Assembly (NCBI GenBank): GCA_964194555.1 | Contig: CAXMMT010000097.1 | Span: forward strand, 1 to 58,599 | DNA from: SZUA-217 sp964194555 | GTDB lineage: Bacteria > Actinomycetota > Acidimicrobiia > Spongiisociales > ZC4RG35 | Reading direction: 5' to 3' | DNA: 58,599 nt | Shown here: in pieces, positions 25,576 to 34,512 of the stretch | Layout of the letters: each line of letters opens with the position of its first letter | Position numbering within the stretch: the first letter of the stretch is position 1 | The notes under the pieces: generated by a model | What the model was told of the DNA's origin: nothing | The model's input: the letters and a program-made list of their open reading frames with translations, nothing else | The model's database searches: none | Program-made: the position numbers and the translations under genes

Positions 25576-26390
25576 TCCGGGAAGGGTAGGACCTCCCCGG
25601 ACGAGTCGACGATGCCAACGCCGCTTGCCAGTCGGGCGAAGACGGACGGATCACCGGACGCTGCCAGCCGCACCCGGCCCTCGCCTTCGATGACACCTGC
25701 CACTCGATTCGTCTGGGCTGCCACAGCCGGTGCCGGGTCGATGACGGTGATCCCCGGGCCGGCGATCCTTTCGATGGTCGGTTTGAGGAAGGAGAAGTGA
25801 GTGCACCCGAGAACGAGGACGTCTGCCCCCTCATCCATTACCGGAACCAGTGCGGCGGCGACAGTCGCGTCGACACGGGGGCCGGCGAACTCTCCTCGCT
25901 CGACCATTTCGACCCACTCCGGACAGGCTCGAGTGACCATTTTGGCTTTTCTCGCGCTGTCTCTCACCACGGACTCGAAAAGACGACCCTGGAATGTGGC
26001 CTCGGTGGCGAACACACCGATTACTCCTGTCTCAGAAGTGGCGGCCGCGGGTTTCACAGCCGGCTCCATGCCGACTATCGGGATCGCCGGCCAAGACTCC
26101 CGCAGCGAGTCCAGGGCTGCCGCGGAAGCCGTGTTACAGGCGACTACCAGTGTCTCCGCCCCCTGGGAGATGAGCCAGGTGGCCACCTCGTGGGACATCG
26201 AGCGGACCTCGTCGAGGCTTCTGATTCCGTACGGCGCCCTGGCGCGGTCGGCAACGTAGAGAAGGTCAGCGTCGGGTGCCAGCGTCTTGATTTCGACGAG
26301 AACTGAAAGCCCGCCGACTCCCGAGTCGAAGACACCGATCAATCGGGGCGTCCGGTCATGGGTCGTTCCAGTCGCTGGTAGTTTTGCCAT
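25572..26390 (-). CDS. murI: Glutamate racemase
   Basis: A 272-residue racemase supplying D-glutamate for peptidoglycan. It has both catalytic cysteines (ACNTAS and GCTHFSFL) and the N-terminal signature IGVFDSGVGGLSVL with YVADRARAPYG. The first 15 residues precede the conserved core and may not all be translated. It is cotranscribed with menF (ATGA overlap) and divergent from the SDR gene with only 20 bp between starts. Confidence 0.94.
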   Translation of the reverse strand: MAKLPATGTTHDRTPRLIGVFDSGVGGLSVLVEIKTLAPDADLLYVADRARAPYGIRSLDEVRSMSHEVATWLISQGAETLVVACNTASAAALDSLRESWPAIPIVGMEPAVKPAAATSETGVIGVFATEATFQGRLFESVVRDSARKAKMVTRACPEWVEMVERGEFAGPRVDATVAAALVPVMDEGADVLVLGCTHFSFLKPTIERIAGPGITVIDPAPAVAAQTNRVAGVIEGEGRVRLAASGDPSVFARLASGVGIVDSSGEVLPFPE

Positions 26391-26410
26391 CGGTTCGAAG
26401 GAGGTAGTCG

Positions 26411-27181
26411 GTGCATTTGGAAGGTTCGGTTGCGGTGGTCACCGGCGGTGTCTCTGGTTTGGGCCTGGGCGCAGCTCAAAGGATGGTTCGTCAAGGGGCT
26501 TCGGTGGTGATGCTCGACATAAACGAGGAGCGTGGCAAGGAGGCGGCGAAAGAGCTCGGTGACGAGTCCCGGTTTATCCACTGTGACGTATCCAACTCCG
26601 AAGACGTGAGTGCGGCCGTATCCGGTGCGCTGGAGGCCTTTGGCTCTATCGATGTGCTGGTGAATGCAGCAGGCGTTGCCCCCGCACAGCGCGTTGTCTC
26701 CCGCGACGGGGTGCTGTTCGATCTGGATCTGTTCAAGTTCACTATCGGAGTCAACCTCATCGGGATGTTTGACATGATCAGAAACGTGGCCGCGGTCATG
26801 GCGGCAAACGACCCTGGCGAAACGGGGGAGAGGGGGGTCATAGTCAATGTTGCATCGATAGCTGCTTTTGAGGGCCAGGTCGGTCAGGCCGCGTATTCCG
26901 CCTCAAAGGGTGGCGTGGTTGCGATGACGCTGCCAATCGCCCGTGATCTGGCCGGAGCCGGCATCCGCGTTGTCACGATTGCGCCGGGCATCATGGACAC
27001 CCCACTTCTCTCCGGCGCTCCCCAGGAGTTGCGTGACTCGCTGGCCAAACTTCATGTCTTTCCTCAAAGGCTCGGCACGGCCGAAGACTTCTCTCATCTC
27101 GTTCAGGCTGTTATCGAGAATGAGATGATCAACGGTGAGGTGATTCGACTCGATGCCGCGGCCAGAATGCCTCCGAAGTGA
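26411..27181 (+). CDS. SDR-family 3-hydroxyacyl-CoA dehydrogenase (HSD10-like)
   Basis: A 256-residue short-chain dehydrogenase: NAD-binding VTGGVSGLGLGAA at the N-terminus, NAAG, catalytic Ser in NVASIAAF, and YSASK. The insert after NAAGVAPAQR and the end APQRL/AAARMPPK style resemble the 3-hydroxyacyl-CoA dehydrogenase type-2 branch, which oxidises short 3-hydroxyacyl-CoAs. GTG 26411 is preceded by GGAGG at 26400-26404. It is followed by a DJ-1/PfpI gene 7 bp downstream. Confidence 0.85.
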   Translation: MHLEGSVAVVTGGVSGLGLGAAQRMVRQGASVVMLDINEERGKEAAKELGDESRFIHCDVSNSEDVSAAVSGALEAFGSIDVLVNAAGVAPAQRVVSRDGVLFDLDLFKFTIGVNLIGMFDMIRNVAAVMAANDPGETGERGVIVNVASIAAFEGQVGQAAYSASKGGVVAMTLPIARDLAGAGIRVVTIAPGIMDTPLLSGAPQELRDSLAKLHVFPQRLGTAEDFSHLVQAVIENEMINGEVIRLDAAARMPPK

Positions 27182-27188
27182 TCCCGAG

Positions 27189-27782
27189 ATGACCACCCGG
27201 ATCGCCCTCATCTGTTTTGACGATATGGAGGAGTTGGATCTGGTCGGCCCTTGGGAGGTGTTACGCATGTGGCAACTGACTCATCCGGAAGACGATGTCG
27301 ACGTTTTCACCGCTTCCACGGATGGCCGGACCGTTACCTGTGCGAAAGGAATGACAATCACCGCCGACATCTGTGTCAAGGATATCGGGACGGTTGACGT
27401 GATCGTCTATCCGGGGGGCCGTGGGACCAGACGCCATGTGGACGACGCACGGGTGAAGTTGTTTCTCTCCGAGCAGGCAGCGATGGGGACGCTGATGACC
27501 TCTGTGTGTACCGGCTCGCTGGTGTTTGCTGCTGCGGGTCTGCTGAATCACCGCCCGGCCACGACGCACTGGGGCTCGCTCGACCGTCTGGCGAGTCTGG
27601 ACGAGACGATCGAGATTCGACCCGATGACCGCTTTGTCGACAGCGGGGAGGTCATCACCGCGTCGGGTGTCTCCGCGGGTATCGACATGGCCCTGCATCT
27701 GGTTGCCCGGCTTCACTCCACCGAGCGCGCCCGTGAGGTCGCCCGGGACATCCAGTACGACCCGGCGCCAGCAGACTCCTAG
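27189..27782 (+). CDS. DJ-1/PfpI-family (isonitrile hydratase-like) protein
   Basis: A 197-residue glutamine-amidotransferase-like fold. The nucleophile-elbow Cys is in SVCTGSLVFAAAGLL, followed by ATTHW, a sequence typical of isonitrile hydratase (InhA) and of the N-terminal domain of FtrA/GlxA regulators, but there is no AraC DNA-binding domain. The N-terminal CFDDMEELDLVGPWEVL is also typical. Start ATG 27189 lies 7 bp after the SDR stop. The stop overlaps the convergent ligase stop in a shared CTAG. Confidence 0.83.
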   Translation: MTTRIALICFDDMEELDLVGPWEVLRMWQLTHPEDDVDVFTASTDGRTVTCAKGMTITADICVKDIGTVDVIVYPGGRGTRRHVDDARVKLFLSEQAAMGTLMTSVCTGSLVFAAAGLLNHRPATTHWGSLDRLASLDETIEIRPDDRFVDSGEVITASGVSAGIDMALHLVARLHSTERAREVARDIQYDPAPADS

Positions 27783-29713
27783 AGGGGCTGCAAGCCGTGC
27801 AAACTCTCCGGGTTCTCCAGACCGGTCAGATCTCCCGGCTCGGTGCCGAGCGCCACCGCCTTGATCACCCGACGCATGATTTTCTGCGACCGGGTCCGGG
27901 GCAGGTCATCCACCCACTGGATGGTTTTGGGGCGGAAGGCTTTGCCGAGTGTTTCGTCTGTCCTCGTCTCGACCTTTGCGGTCAGCGTGTCATCTGGAGT
28001 CACACCAGGCGCCGGTACGAGGAAGAGGGCAATGGATTCGCCCTTCAAGTCGTCAGGTACTCCTATGGCAGCAGCCATGACGACCTCGTCGAGCGACACC
28101 GCGACCGACTCGATCTCGGCAGGCCCGATTCTCTTTCCGGCGATGTTCAAGGTGTCGTCCGAGCGCCCGTGCAGATACCAGAACCCGTCTTCGTCAATGG
28201 ACGCCCAGTCGCCGTGGACCCAAGTGTCGTCGAAGCGCGACCAGTAGGTGGCGATGTATCTCTCCGGCTCGCCCCAGAACCCTCTTGTCATTCCCGGCCA
28301 TGAGCCCCTCATCACAAGCTCTCCCACCTCTCCGCGGATCGGCACACCTGCATCGTCGTACACGTCGGCGTCGACTCCCAGCGCAGGGCCGCCAACCGAT
28401 GTCGGCTTGATCCCCTGGAGGAGATTGACCGAAAGGATGCACGCTCCGATCTCGGTGCCCCCTGAGATGTTCACGATGGGAATTCTTTCGTGTCCGACTT
28501 CGCGGAACAACCACCACCACGGCTCGGGATTCCAGGGCTCTCCGGTGCTGCCGAAGGTCTTCAGCCTGGACAAGTCGTGACGATCCGCTTCTTCGGCTCC
28601 GTGAGGCTGGAGGGCGCGCACCAGTGTCGGGGACAGTCCGAGGATGGTCACACCGAGTTGTGAGACCACTTCCCAGATGCGATCGGGCCCCGGGTAGTTG
28701 GGAACTCCGTCGAAGGCCGCGATGGCAGCTCCGTTGGCCAACCCGGCTATCACCATCCACGGTCCCATGATCCAGCCCATGTCGGTGACCCACATCAGAA
28801 CGTCGTCCTTGTGGATATCGAGCTGGAAAGCTCCTTCCGCGGCGATCTTGACCGTGAGTCCGGCTTGCACATGAACAGCACCCTTGGGACGCCCGGTGGT
28901 TCCCGAGGTGTATGCGATCAGCACCGGGTCCTCCGAGTGGGTAGACGCCGCTTCGACCGGTTCCGTCTCTGGCACCAGGTCGTGCCACCAGAGATCGCGA
29001 CCCTGGCTGATCGGTGTGTCGGATCGGGGTGTGTAGTCGACGACGATCGTGTGTTCTATTCCACCGACCAGTTCGATGGATTGGTCGATGATCTCTTTCA
29101 TCCTCATTGTTTTGCCACGCCGCTCGAACCCGTTGGCGGTGATGATCACCTTTGGCTTTGGGTCCTCGAGTCTGGTGGCAACGGCATCTGCTCCGTAGCC
29201 GGAGAACACCGGGATGAACACAGCGCCAATCCGGGCGATTGCCAGTAGTGATACGACTGCAAACGAGGACATCGGAAGGTAGACGGCGACTGCGTCGCCC
29301 CGGACGACACCCAGAGACCGGAGCGCGCCCGCCAACCGGCTCATCTCACTCTTCAGCTCGCCATAGGTCAGCTCGGACGTCTCGCCTGACTCCTTCTTCG
29401 ATCGAACCGCAATTCTGGTTGGATCTTCGAGCGCCCATCGGTCGACGCACGCTGCGGACAGATTGAATGCGCCGCCGCCGAACCAGGTCGCCCATGGGTG
29501 CCCCCGCGATGTGTCACGCACAACGGACCACGGCCTTTCGAAGGGGAGCCCGATGAATTCGATGACCTCCGGCCAGAACCACTCCTGGTCTGATGTCGAT
29601 CGACGCACCAACTCGTCATAGGTGGCGATCCCGTGTTTGGCCATGAATCGGGCCGTGTTGGTTCTCCTGGCGCGTTCCTCGTCGGGTCTCCAGGCGATTT
29701 CAAAGCTTTCCAT
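27779..29713 (-). CDS. AMP-forming acyl-CoA/acetyl-CoA synthetase
   Basis: A 644-residue ANL-superfamily ligase. The N-terminal cap FGGGAFNLSAACVDRWA, P-loop-like AYTSGTTGRPKGAVHV, SGGTEIG, and WVHGDWASIDEDGFWYLHGRSDD are all present, and the A10 lysine lies in RTRSQKIMRR near the C-terminus. It makes an acyl-CoA from a carboxylate, ATP and CoA. The acetyl-CoA synthetase-like layout suggests a short-chain or acetoacetate/propionate substrate; the exact one is uncertain. It is divergent from the AI-2E-family gene. Confidence 0.86.
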   Translation of the reverse strand: MESFEIAWRPDEERARRTNTARFMAKHGIATYDELVRRSTSDQEWFWPEVIEFIGLPFERPWSVVRDTSRGHPWATWFGGGAFNLSAACVDRWALEDPTRIAVRSKKESGETSELTYGELKSEMSRLAGALRSLGVVRGDAVAVYLPMSSFAVVSLLAIARIGAVFIPVFSGYGADAVATRLEDPKPKVIITANGFERRGKTMRMKEIIDQSIELVGGIEHTIVVDYTPRSDTPISQGRDLWWHDLVPETEPVEAASTHSEDPVLIAYTSGTTGRPKGAVHVQAGLTVKIAAEGAFQLDIHKDDVLMWVTDMGWIMGPWMVIAGLANGAAIAAFDGVPNYPGPDRIWEVVSQLGVTILGLSPTLVRALQPHGAEEADRHDLSRLKTFGSTGEPWNPEPWWWLFREVGHERIPIVNISGGTEIGACILSVNLLQGIKPTSVGGPALGVDADVYDDAGVPIRGEVGELVMRGSWPGMTRGFWGEPERYIATYWSRFDDTWVHGDWASIDEDGFWYLHGRSDDTLNIAGKRIGPAEIESVAVSLDEVVMAAAIGVPDDLKGESIALFLVPAPGVTPDDTLTAKVETRTDETLGKAFRPKTIQWVDDLPRTRSQKIMRRVIKAVALGTEPGDLTGLENPESLHGLQPL

Positions 29714-29774
29714 GGGCCCTCATGGTGATCGAAGTAGGTTATCGAAGATACCGGGGAGCCGGCTTCTCCATTCC

Positions 29775-29780
29775 TAGCCT
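29775..29780 (+). promoter_or_regulatory. TAGCCT box before AI-2E family gene
   Basis: TAGCCT ends 8 nt before ATG 29789, with no ribosome binding site between. Confidence 0.4.
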
Positions 29781-29788
29781 CTCGCCTC

Positions 29789-30889
29789 ATGGTCACTCAA
29801 GAGGAAATCGCCGATCGACAGAGATTCCAGCGACGGACTTTGGCTGCCGCCTTTGTCCTTCTGGGGCTTGGAGTTGTCATCTGGCTCATTTTCACTTTGA
29901 GCGACATCCTGTTCATGGTCTTCGTGTCGATATTCGTTGCTGTTGCCCTGGTTCCTCCCGTGCAGCTGTTGGTAAAGAGGGGCTGGCGAAGGGGATCGGC
30001 GACCGGTGTCGTTTTCCTCGTTGTGTTTCTCATGATCATCGGGTTTACCTGGGCTTTGGCCCCTCTGTTCATCGATCAGATCAATCAGTTGATCGACGCC
30101 ATCCCCGGCGTCGTCAATTCGCTTCTGTCCTTTCTGGAGGGCACGTTCGGATTCGATCTTTCCGAGTTCGACCTCGAATCGGCCGGTACCGACGTCGCCG
30201 ACAGCATCCAATCCATTGGGAGCTTTCTGGTTGGTGGGATCGTGGGACTGACAGCTTCGGTGTTTGGTTTCCTGATCTTCGTCACCACGGTTGCGCTGTT
30301 CACCTTCTACATGATCGCCGAACTGCCCCAGTTGCAGCGGACAGTCCTTCAGTTCATGCCCGAGCATCAGCAACGTCGGTCTCTTCACATCTGGGACATC
30401 GCAGTGGAGAAGATGGGTGGATATATCTACTCCCGGCTGATCCTTGCCATTATCAGCGCCGCCTTCTCGACCATGTTTCTGACATTTCTCGACGTCCCGT
30501 TTGCGTTGTCGCTGGGTATTTGGGTCGGTGTTCTCAGTCAGTTCATTCCGGTGATCGGCACCTATCTCGCAATGATTCTGCCTGCGATCGTCGCACTCTC
30601 GTCCAACGGCACCTCCACGATGATCTGGGTGATCGTCTTCTTTACCGCATATCAGCAAGTGGAGAACTACGTCTTCTCCCCCCGCATCACCAAGCGAACC
30701 ATGGAGATCCACCCTGCGGTTTCGATAGCGGCCATCATCATCGGTGGCAAGCTGATGGGTGGGATCGGTGTGGTTCTTGCCCTTCCCATGGCGGGGATCA
30801 TCCAGGCGATCATCTCGGAGTCCTCGAAACGTCACGACGTGATCCTCGATGATGTCGACAGTGGCCCCGAACCACAGCCCGAGGACTAG
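29789..30889 (+). CDS. AI-2E transporter family (PF01594-type) membrane protein
   Basis: A 366-residue protein with two N-terminal helices, an amphipathic extracellular/periplasmic segment (about 75-140), and a C-terminal block of five to six helices containing GVLSQFIPVIGTYLAMILPA and the hallmark QQVENYVFSPRI. Family members have been described as AI-2 exporters or sodium/proton antiporters; the specific function here is open. The C-terminal tail is acidic (DDVDSGPEPQPED). Confidence 0.88.
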   Translation: MVTQEEIADRQRFQRRTLAAAFVLLGLGVVIWLIFTLSDILFMVFVSIFVAVALVPPVQLLVKRGWRRGSATGVVFLVVFLMIIGFTWALAPLFIDQINQLIDAIPGVVNSLLSFLEGTFGFDLSEFDLESAGTDVADSIQSIGSFLVGGIVGLTASVFGFLIFVTTVALFTFYMIAELPQLQRTVLQFMPEHQQRRSLHIWDIAVEKMGGYIYSRLILAIISAAFSTMFLTFLDVPFALSLGIWVGVLSQFIPVIGTYLAMILPAIVALSSNGTSTMIWVIVFFTAYQQVENYVFSPRITKRTMEIHPAVSIAAIIIGGKLMGGIGVVLALPMAGIIQAIISESSKRHDVILDDVDSGPEPQPED

Positions 30890-30930
30890 ACACCTGATCG
30901 CTCCGTGGTGGGCATATCAGACCCGATCTG

Positions 30931-30959
30931 TTTAACCTGTGGTCTCGCATACCTATCTT
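30931..30959 (+). promoter_or_regulatory. Promoter of the ABC importer operon
   Basis: TTTAAC (30931-30936) and TATCTT (30954-30959) are 17 bp apart. The expected 5' leader of about 37 nt contains the GGAGGA ribosome binding site at 30990-30995. Confidence 0.5.
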
Positions 30960-31002
30960 TTTGACAGGTGTGCCAAAAATCCCTAGTTCGGAGGAAATTC
31001 TA

Positions 31003-33168
31003 GTGAAAGCAACAAAGCCCTTTGGGCTTAGGTTGTTTGCCCTCCTTGCCGTATTCGCCCTCGTTGTGGCGGCGTGCACCAGTGGTGACACGACCGACAC
31101 GACCGAAGGGGATGATGGCGGAGGAGCAGTCACCACCGAAGGTGACGGTACAACCGATACGACTGAAGATGATGGTGATGAGGCTGCTCCTGTAGAGGGC
31201 GGCACCTTCAACATCGGATTCATCTCCAACATCACCACCGACAACTGGTGGGCAGCTCTCGACACACTGAGCTCGACCTACAACCAGGCGTACCTGGGTA
31301 ATGCCAAGACGGCGTTGTTCACGTTGACCAACCCCGGCTTCGTCTACGTACCGGGCATCGCCTCCACCTCGGAGCCGGTCACGGCGGTCGAGGAAGGTGA
31401 TGTCTGGGTTGTCGAACAGCCCATACGCACAGACATGGTCTGGTCGGACGGTGTGACCGTCACTGCCAACGATCTTGCGTTTTACTTCGATGTGACACGC
31501 GAGTTCAACCTTGGCAGCAACCACGCGGCCAGTTTTGTGCCAGCTGTCCTGAGCGTCACCGCACCCTCGGATGATGTGGTTCGCATCGAATTCGAGACAG
31601 AACCCGGTCTGGCCGTGTGGCAGAACGGTGTTGGCTTCGCTCCCTTCGTTCCGTCGCACTTCTGGGCACCACATGTCGCAGATGCGCGTGCCGCGGCTGC
31701 AGAGTTGGCCTCGACCGTCACAGACGAGGAAGCCGTAGAGGCAATCGTCGCGGCGTCGCTCGAGGATGAAGATCCTGAGACCGACATCGCAGAAGAGGAC
31801 GTCACTCAGGAAGACATCGACGCCTGGATCGCCGATTCGGTGGCCAATGAGGCCTTGACGGTTCTGTACGCGGTCACTGCTCCCATGGAGCCATCGGCCG
31901 GCAGCCAGGTATTCGACCAGTGGGAGACGGGTGCCTTCGCGGCCACCGTGTCCAACGCGTCATACTTCGACAGTGGCACCGTGAACACTCTCTACGCGGA
32001 TGGTTCCTTCCAGATCGTCAATAGCGATCGTGGCGAGGATGCTGTCTACGGTGGAGACGCTTCCGGTGGCCCCGTCGACTCCTACGTCGAGGGACCGTTT
32101 GTCTCAGAGATTCTCTGGATCGAGCACGGCACCAAAGACGCGGCATACGAGAAGCTCGCGGCGGGTGAGATCGACTACGTGTACGACCCGACTGGGATCA
32201 CCAGCGGTCTTCGTAACGAGTTGGCCTCCAACCCGGATCTCAACTTCTCGGTCAACCAGACCGAAGGCTTCCGTTATCTGGCATTCAACGTGCGTAAGGC
32301 ACCGATGTCCGATCTGGCCTTCCGTCAGGCGGTAGCCATTGTGATCAACAAGGAACTGGTGGCCGACACCGTCCTTGCCGGCGCGGTGTTCCCCGGTTAC
32401 ACCATCATCCACCCGAGCCTGACAGTGTTCTACAACACAGACGTGCCGAGGGCTGGATGGGGTGATGACGGACCATTGAGTGAGGCCGACCGCTTCCTGG
32501 ACGCTGTCCAGATCCTCAAGGATGCCGGTTACACCTGGGATGCAGAGCCGATCATCGATCCGGAGAACGCGGACCCGGTTGGCACCGCTGGCGTTGGCTT
32601 GACCATGCCAAACGGGACGAAGATTCCGGAGATCCGGATCCTGGCCCCTGGCCCCGGTTATGACCCGTTCCGGGCCACCTTCTCCATCTGGGTTGAGCAG
32701 TGGATGAACGATCTCGGTATACCGGCAGTCGCCGATCCGACCGACTTCAACGCCATTGTCTCTGCGGTGTTCCCACCGCAGACAGAGGAGAGCGCAACTG
32801 CATGGGACATGTACATGCTTGGTTGGGGTGGTGGCGACGTATCACTGCCTGGTACTTCACAGGTGGCGTTCTTCCACTCACGTGAAGATGCCGTGACCGG
32901 CGGTGGGTTCAACACACCTGGTTACAAGAGCGACCGGTTCGACGCCGTGGCCGATGCCTTCGAGGCAGCTACCGACGTCGCGAGTGCCGCTGAGCTGACC
33001 AAGGAAATGGACTTGATCCTCGCTGAGGAGCTTCCATACGTGGTGTTGTTCCGCACGCCAATCATCGAGGCTTACGTCTCGAGTGTCGTGTTCCCGGCAA
33101 ATACCATCATGGGTGGCCACTCCGGCTTCCCCAACGGATGGCCAAGTGCGGTGCAGGTAAGCGAGTAG
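31003..33168 (+). CDS. ABC transporter substrate-binding lipoprotein, family 5
   Basis: A 721-residue extracytoplasmic binding protein. Signal MKATKPFGLRLFALL ends in the lipobox VVAAC; an acidic Thr/Asp/Gly-rich linker spans about 24-62. The family-5 fold follows in standard order, with GTFNIGFISN at its start, WSDGVTVTANDLAFYFD, FRYLAFNVRKAPMSD and FRQAVAIVINKELVAD. An inserted acidic stretch near residues 236-285 is not usual. It binds peptides or other solutes for the DppBCDF-like importer encoded downstream. GTG 31003 is supported by GGAGGA; an earlier in-frame ATG lacks both a binding site and signal character. Confidence 0.9.
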   Translation: MKATKPFGLRLFALLAVFALVVAACTSGDTTDTTEGDDGGGAVTTEGDGTTDTTEDDGDEAAPVEGGTFNIGFISNITTDNWWAALDTLSSTYNQAYLGNAKTALFTLTNPGFVYVPGIASTSEPVTAVEEGDVWVVEQPIRTDMVWSDGVTVTANDLAFYFDVTREFNLGSNHAASFVPAVLSVTAPSDDVVRIEFETEPGLAVWQNGVGFAPFVPSHFWAPHVADARAAAAELASTVTDEEAVEAIVAASLEDEDPETDIAEEDVTQEDIDAWIADSVANEALTVLYAVTAPMEPSAGSQVFDQWETGAFAATVSNASYFDSGTVNTLYADGSFQIVNSDRGEDAVYGGDASGGPVDSYVEGPFVSEILWIEHGTKDAAYEKLAAGEIDYVYDPTGITSGLRNELASNPDLNFSVNQTEGFRYLAFNVRKAPMSDLAFRQAVAIVINKELVADTVLAGAVFPGYTIIHPSLTVFYNTDVPRAGWGDDGPLSEADRFLDAVQILKDAGYTWDAEPIIDPENADPVGTAGVGLTMPNGTKIPEIRILAPGPGYDPFRATFSIWVEQWMNDLGIPAVADPTDFNAIVSAVFPPQTEESATAWDMYMLGWGGGDVSLPGTSQVAFFHSREDAVTGGGFNTPGYKSDRFDAVADAFEAATDVASAAELTKEMDLILAEELPYVVLFRTPIIEAYVSSVVFPANTIMGGHSGFPNGWPSAVQVSE

Positions 33169-33196
33169 TCGCTTTCGCGCAACGCTGAATTAGTGA

Positions 33197-33224
33197 GAGG
33201 GGAGGGACTTCGGTCCCTCCCCTC
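33197..33224 (+). terminator. Perfect 12-bp hairpin with UUCG loop between binding protein and permease genes
   Basis: GAGGGGAGGGAC (33197-33208), TTCG loop, GTCCCTCCCCTC (33213-33224). A short, imperfect pyrimidine tract (ttcctc) follows. It probably acts as an attenuator or an mRNA-end stabiliser, so that binding protein is made in excess over the permeases. Confidence 0.75.
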
Positions 33225-33333
33225 TTCCTCATAGATGCGTGGGCGTAGCTGTCATCGAGCCAGTAGCCTGTGCCGGTGGCACGTCTAGGATGCCCCCGGG
33301 CCGCACTGCTGAGGAGGTATCGGGAGTGATGTT

Positions 33334-34497
33334 TTGCTGAAGTTCATCGGAAGACGTCTGATCCAGATGGTTTTTCTGTTCTTCTTGTTCCTCACTCTGG
33401 TCTTCTTTCTGCTGCAGGCCCAGCCGGGCGATATAACCGCCCAGTTCCTCGACCCGACGATCCCTGCCGAGGTCCGCGCCCAGATCGTTGAGCGCCTGGG
33501 TCTCGATGGCAGTATCTGGACGCAGTGGTGGAATTACATCACCAACTTCGTCACCGGCAATCTCGGCGTCAGCTTCCAGCAGTATCCACGTCCCGTGATC
33601 GACGTGATAGCGGAGCGAATTCCGCGGACACTGTTCCTCTTCACCTTCGCCACACTGCTCGCCTACACCATCGGATTCTCCCTTGGCAAACGGCTGGCCT
33701 GGAGGCGGGGTGGTTTCTCCGAGCACTCCGTGACCATCAGCGGCGTCCTGCTCTACACCGTGTTCTACCCATGGTTCGCCATCCTCATGATTCTGTTCTT
33801 CGCCTCTGGGCTCGGATGGTTTCCGATCAACGGTTTTTTGACGCCGAGCTTCTGGAGAAACGCGCCCTACAGCGGCAATGAGGTTTTCGCCCAGATGTTG
33901 CTATCGCTCGCTGTGATGGCCGTGGTCCTTCTCGCCACAAAGTGGTTCGCCAGTAGCCAGGATGAGCGATCATCAGCACGTCTGGTGCGATGGATCGGGT
34001 ATAGCGCGGGGGTTGGTTTCATGGTCCTCTTCTGGCTGACGAAACCGGAGATGCGTCCCTTCGCCCAGGACATAGCGCACCATTCGATACTCCCGATAGT
34101 CACCCTGTCTCTGATCGCCTTCGCCGGCACCATGCTCCTCACCCGTGGGGCGATGCTGGAGACCCTCAAGGAGGATTACATTCTCACCGCCCAGGCGAAA
34201 GGCGTTCCCGAGAAGGACATCCGGGACAAGCACGCCGCTCGTAATGCCTTGCTTCCGGTTGTGACATCACTGGTCCTCGGACTGGCGTTCATCATCGGTG
34301 GAGGGGTTGTCACCGAGACAGTGTTCTCCTGGCCCGGAATGGGTTCTCTACTTCTCACGGCCACGGTCGCCGAAGATGTGCCTGTGGCCACCGGCGCCCT
34401 TGCATTCATCGGGGTCCTGGCTCTGATAGCCCACCTCGTTGTTGATATCCTCTATGCGGTGCTCGATCCACGGATCAGGATTCAGGATGCGAATTAA
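33334..34497 (+). CDS. ABC transporter permease, DppB-type
   Basis: A 387-residue inner-membrane permease. It starts with the conserved GRRLIQMVFLFFLFLTLVFF helix, then a long external segment, and six core helices. The coupling (EAA) loop reads YILTAQAKGVPEKDIRDKHAARNALLP. The length exceeds the usual 310-340 residues because of an insert at about 185-235 between helices. TTG 33334 is the start; GGGAG at 33322-33326 is suitably placed. It is followed by the DppC-type gene after 15 bp. Confidence 0.9.
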   Translation: MLKFIGRRLIQMVFLFFLFLTLVFFLLQAQPGDITAQFLDPTIPAEVRAQIVERLGLDGSIWTQWWNYITNFVTGNLGVSFQQYPRPVIDVIAERIPRTLFLFTFATLLAYTIGFSLGKRLAWRRGGFSEHSVTISGVLLYTVFYPWFAILMILFFASGLGWFPINGFLTPSFWRNAPYSGNEVFAQMLLSLAVMAVVLLATKWFASSQDERSSARLVRWIGYSAGVGFMVLFWLTKPEMRPFAQDIAHHSILPIVTLSLIAFAGTMLLTRGAMLETLKEDYILTAQAKGVPEKDIRDKHAARNALLPVVTSLVLGLAFIIGGGVVTETVFSWPGMGSLLLTATVAEDVPVATGALAFIGVLALIAHLVVDILYAVLDPRIRIQDAN

Positions 34498-34512
34498 GAG
34501 CCTCGAACTGTC

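Noticed and set aside
29722..30852. 376-residue plus frame and 353-residue minus frame over the AI-2E-family gene
   Set aside because: Both are Arg/His/Ser-rich or Asp/Gln-rich shadows; the AI-2E frame has clear helices and family motifs.
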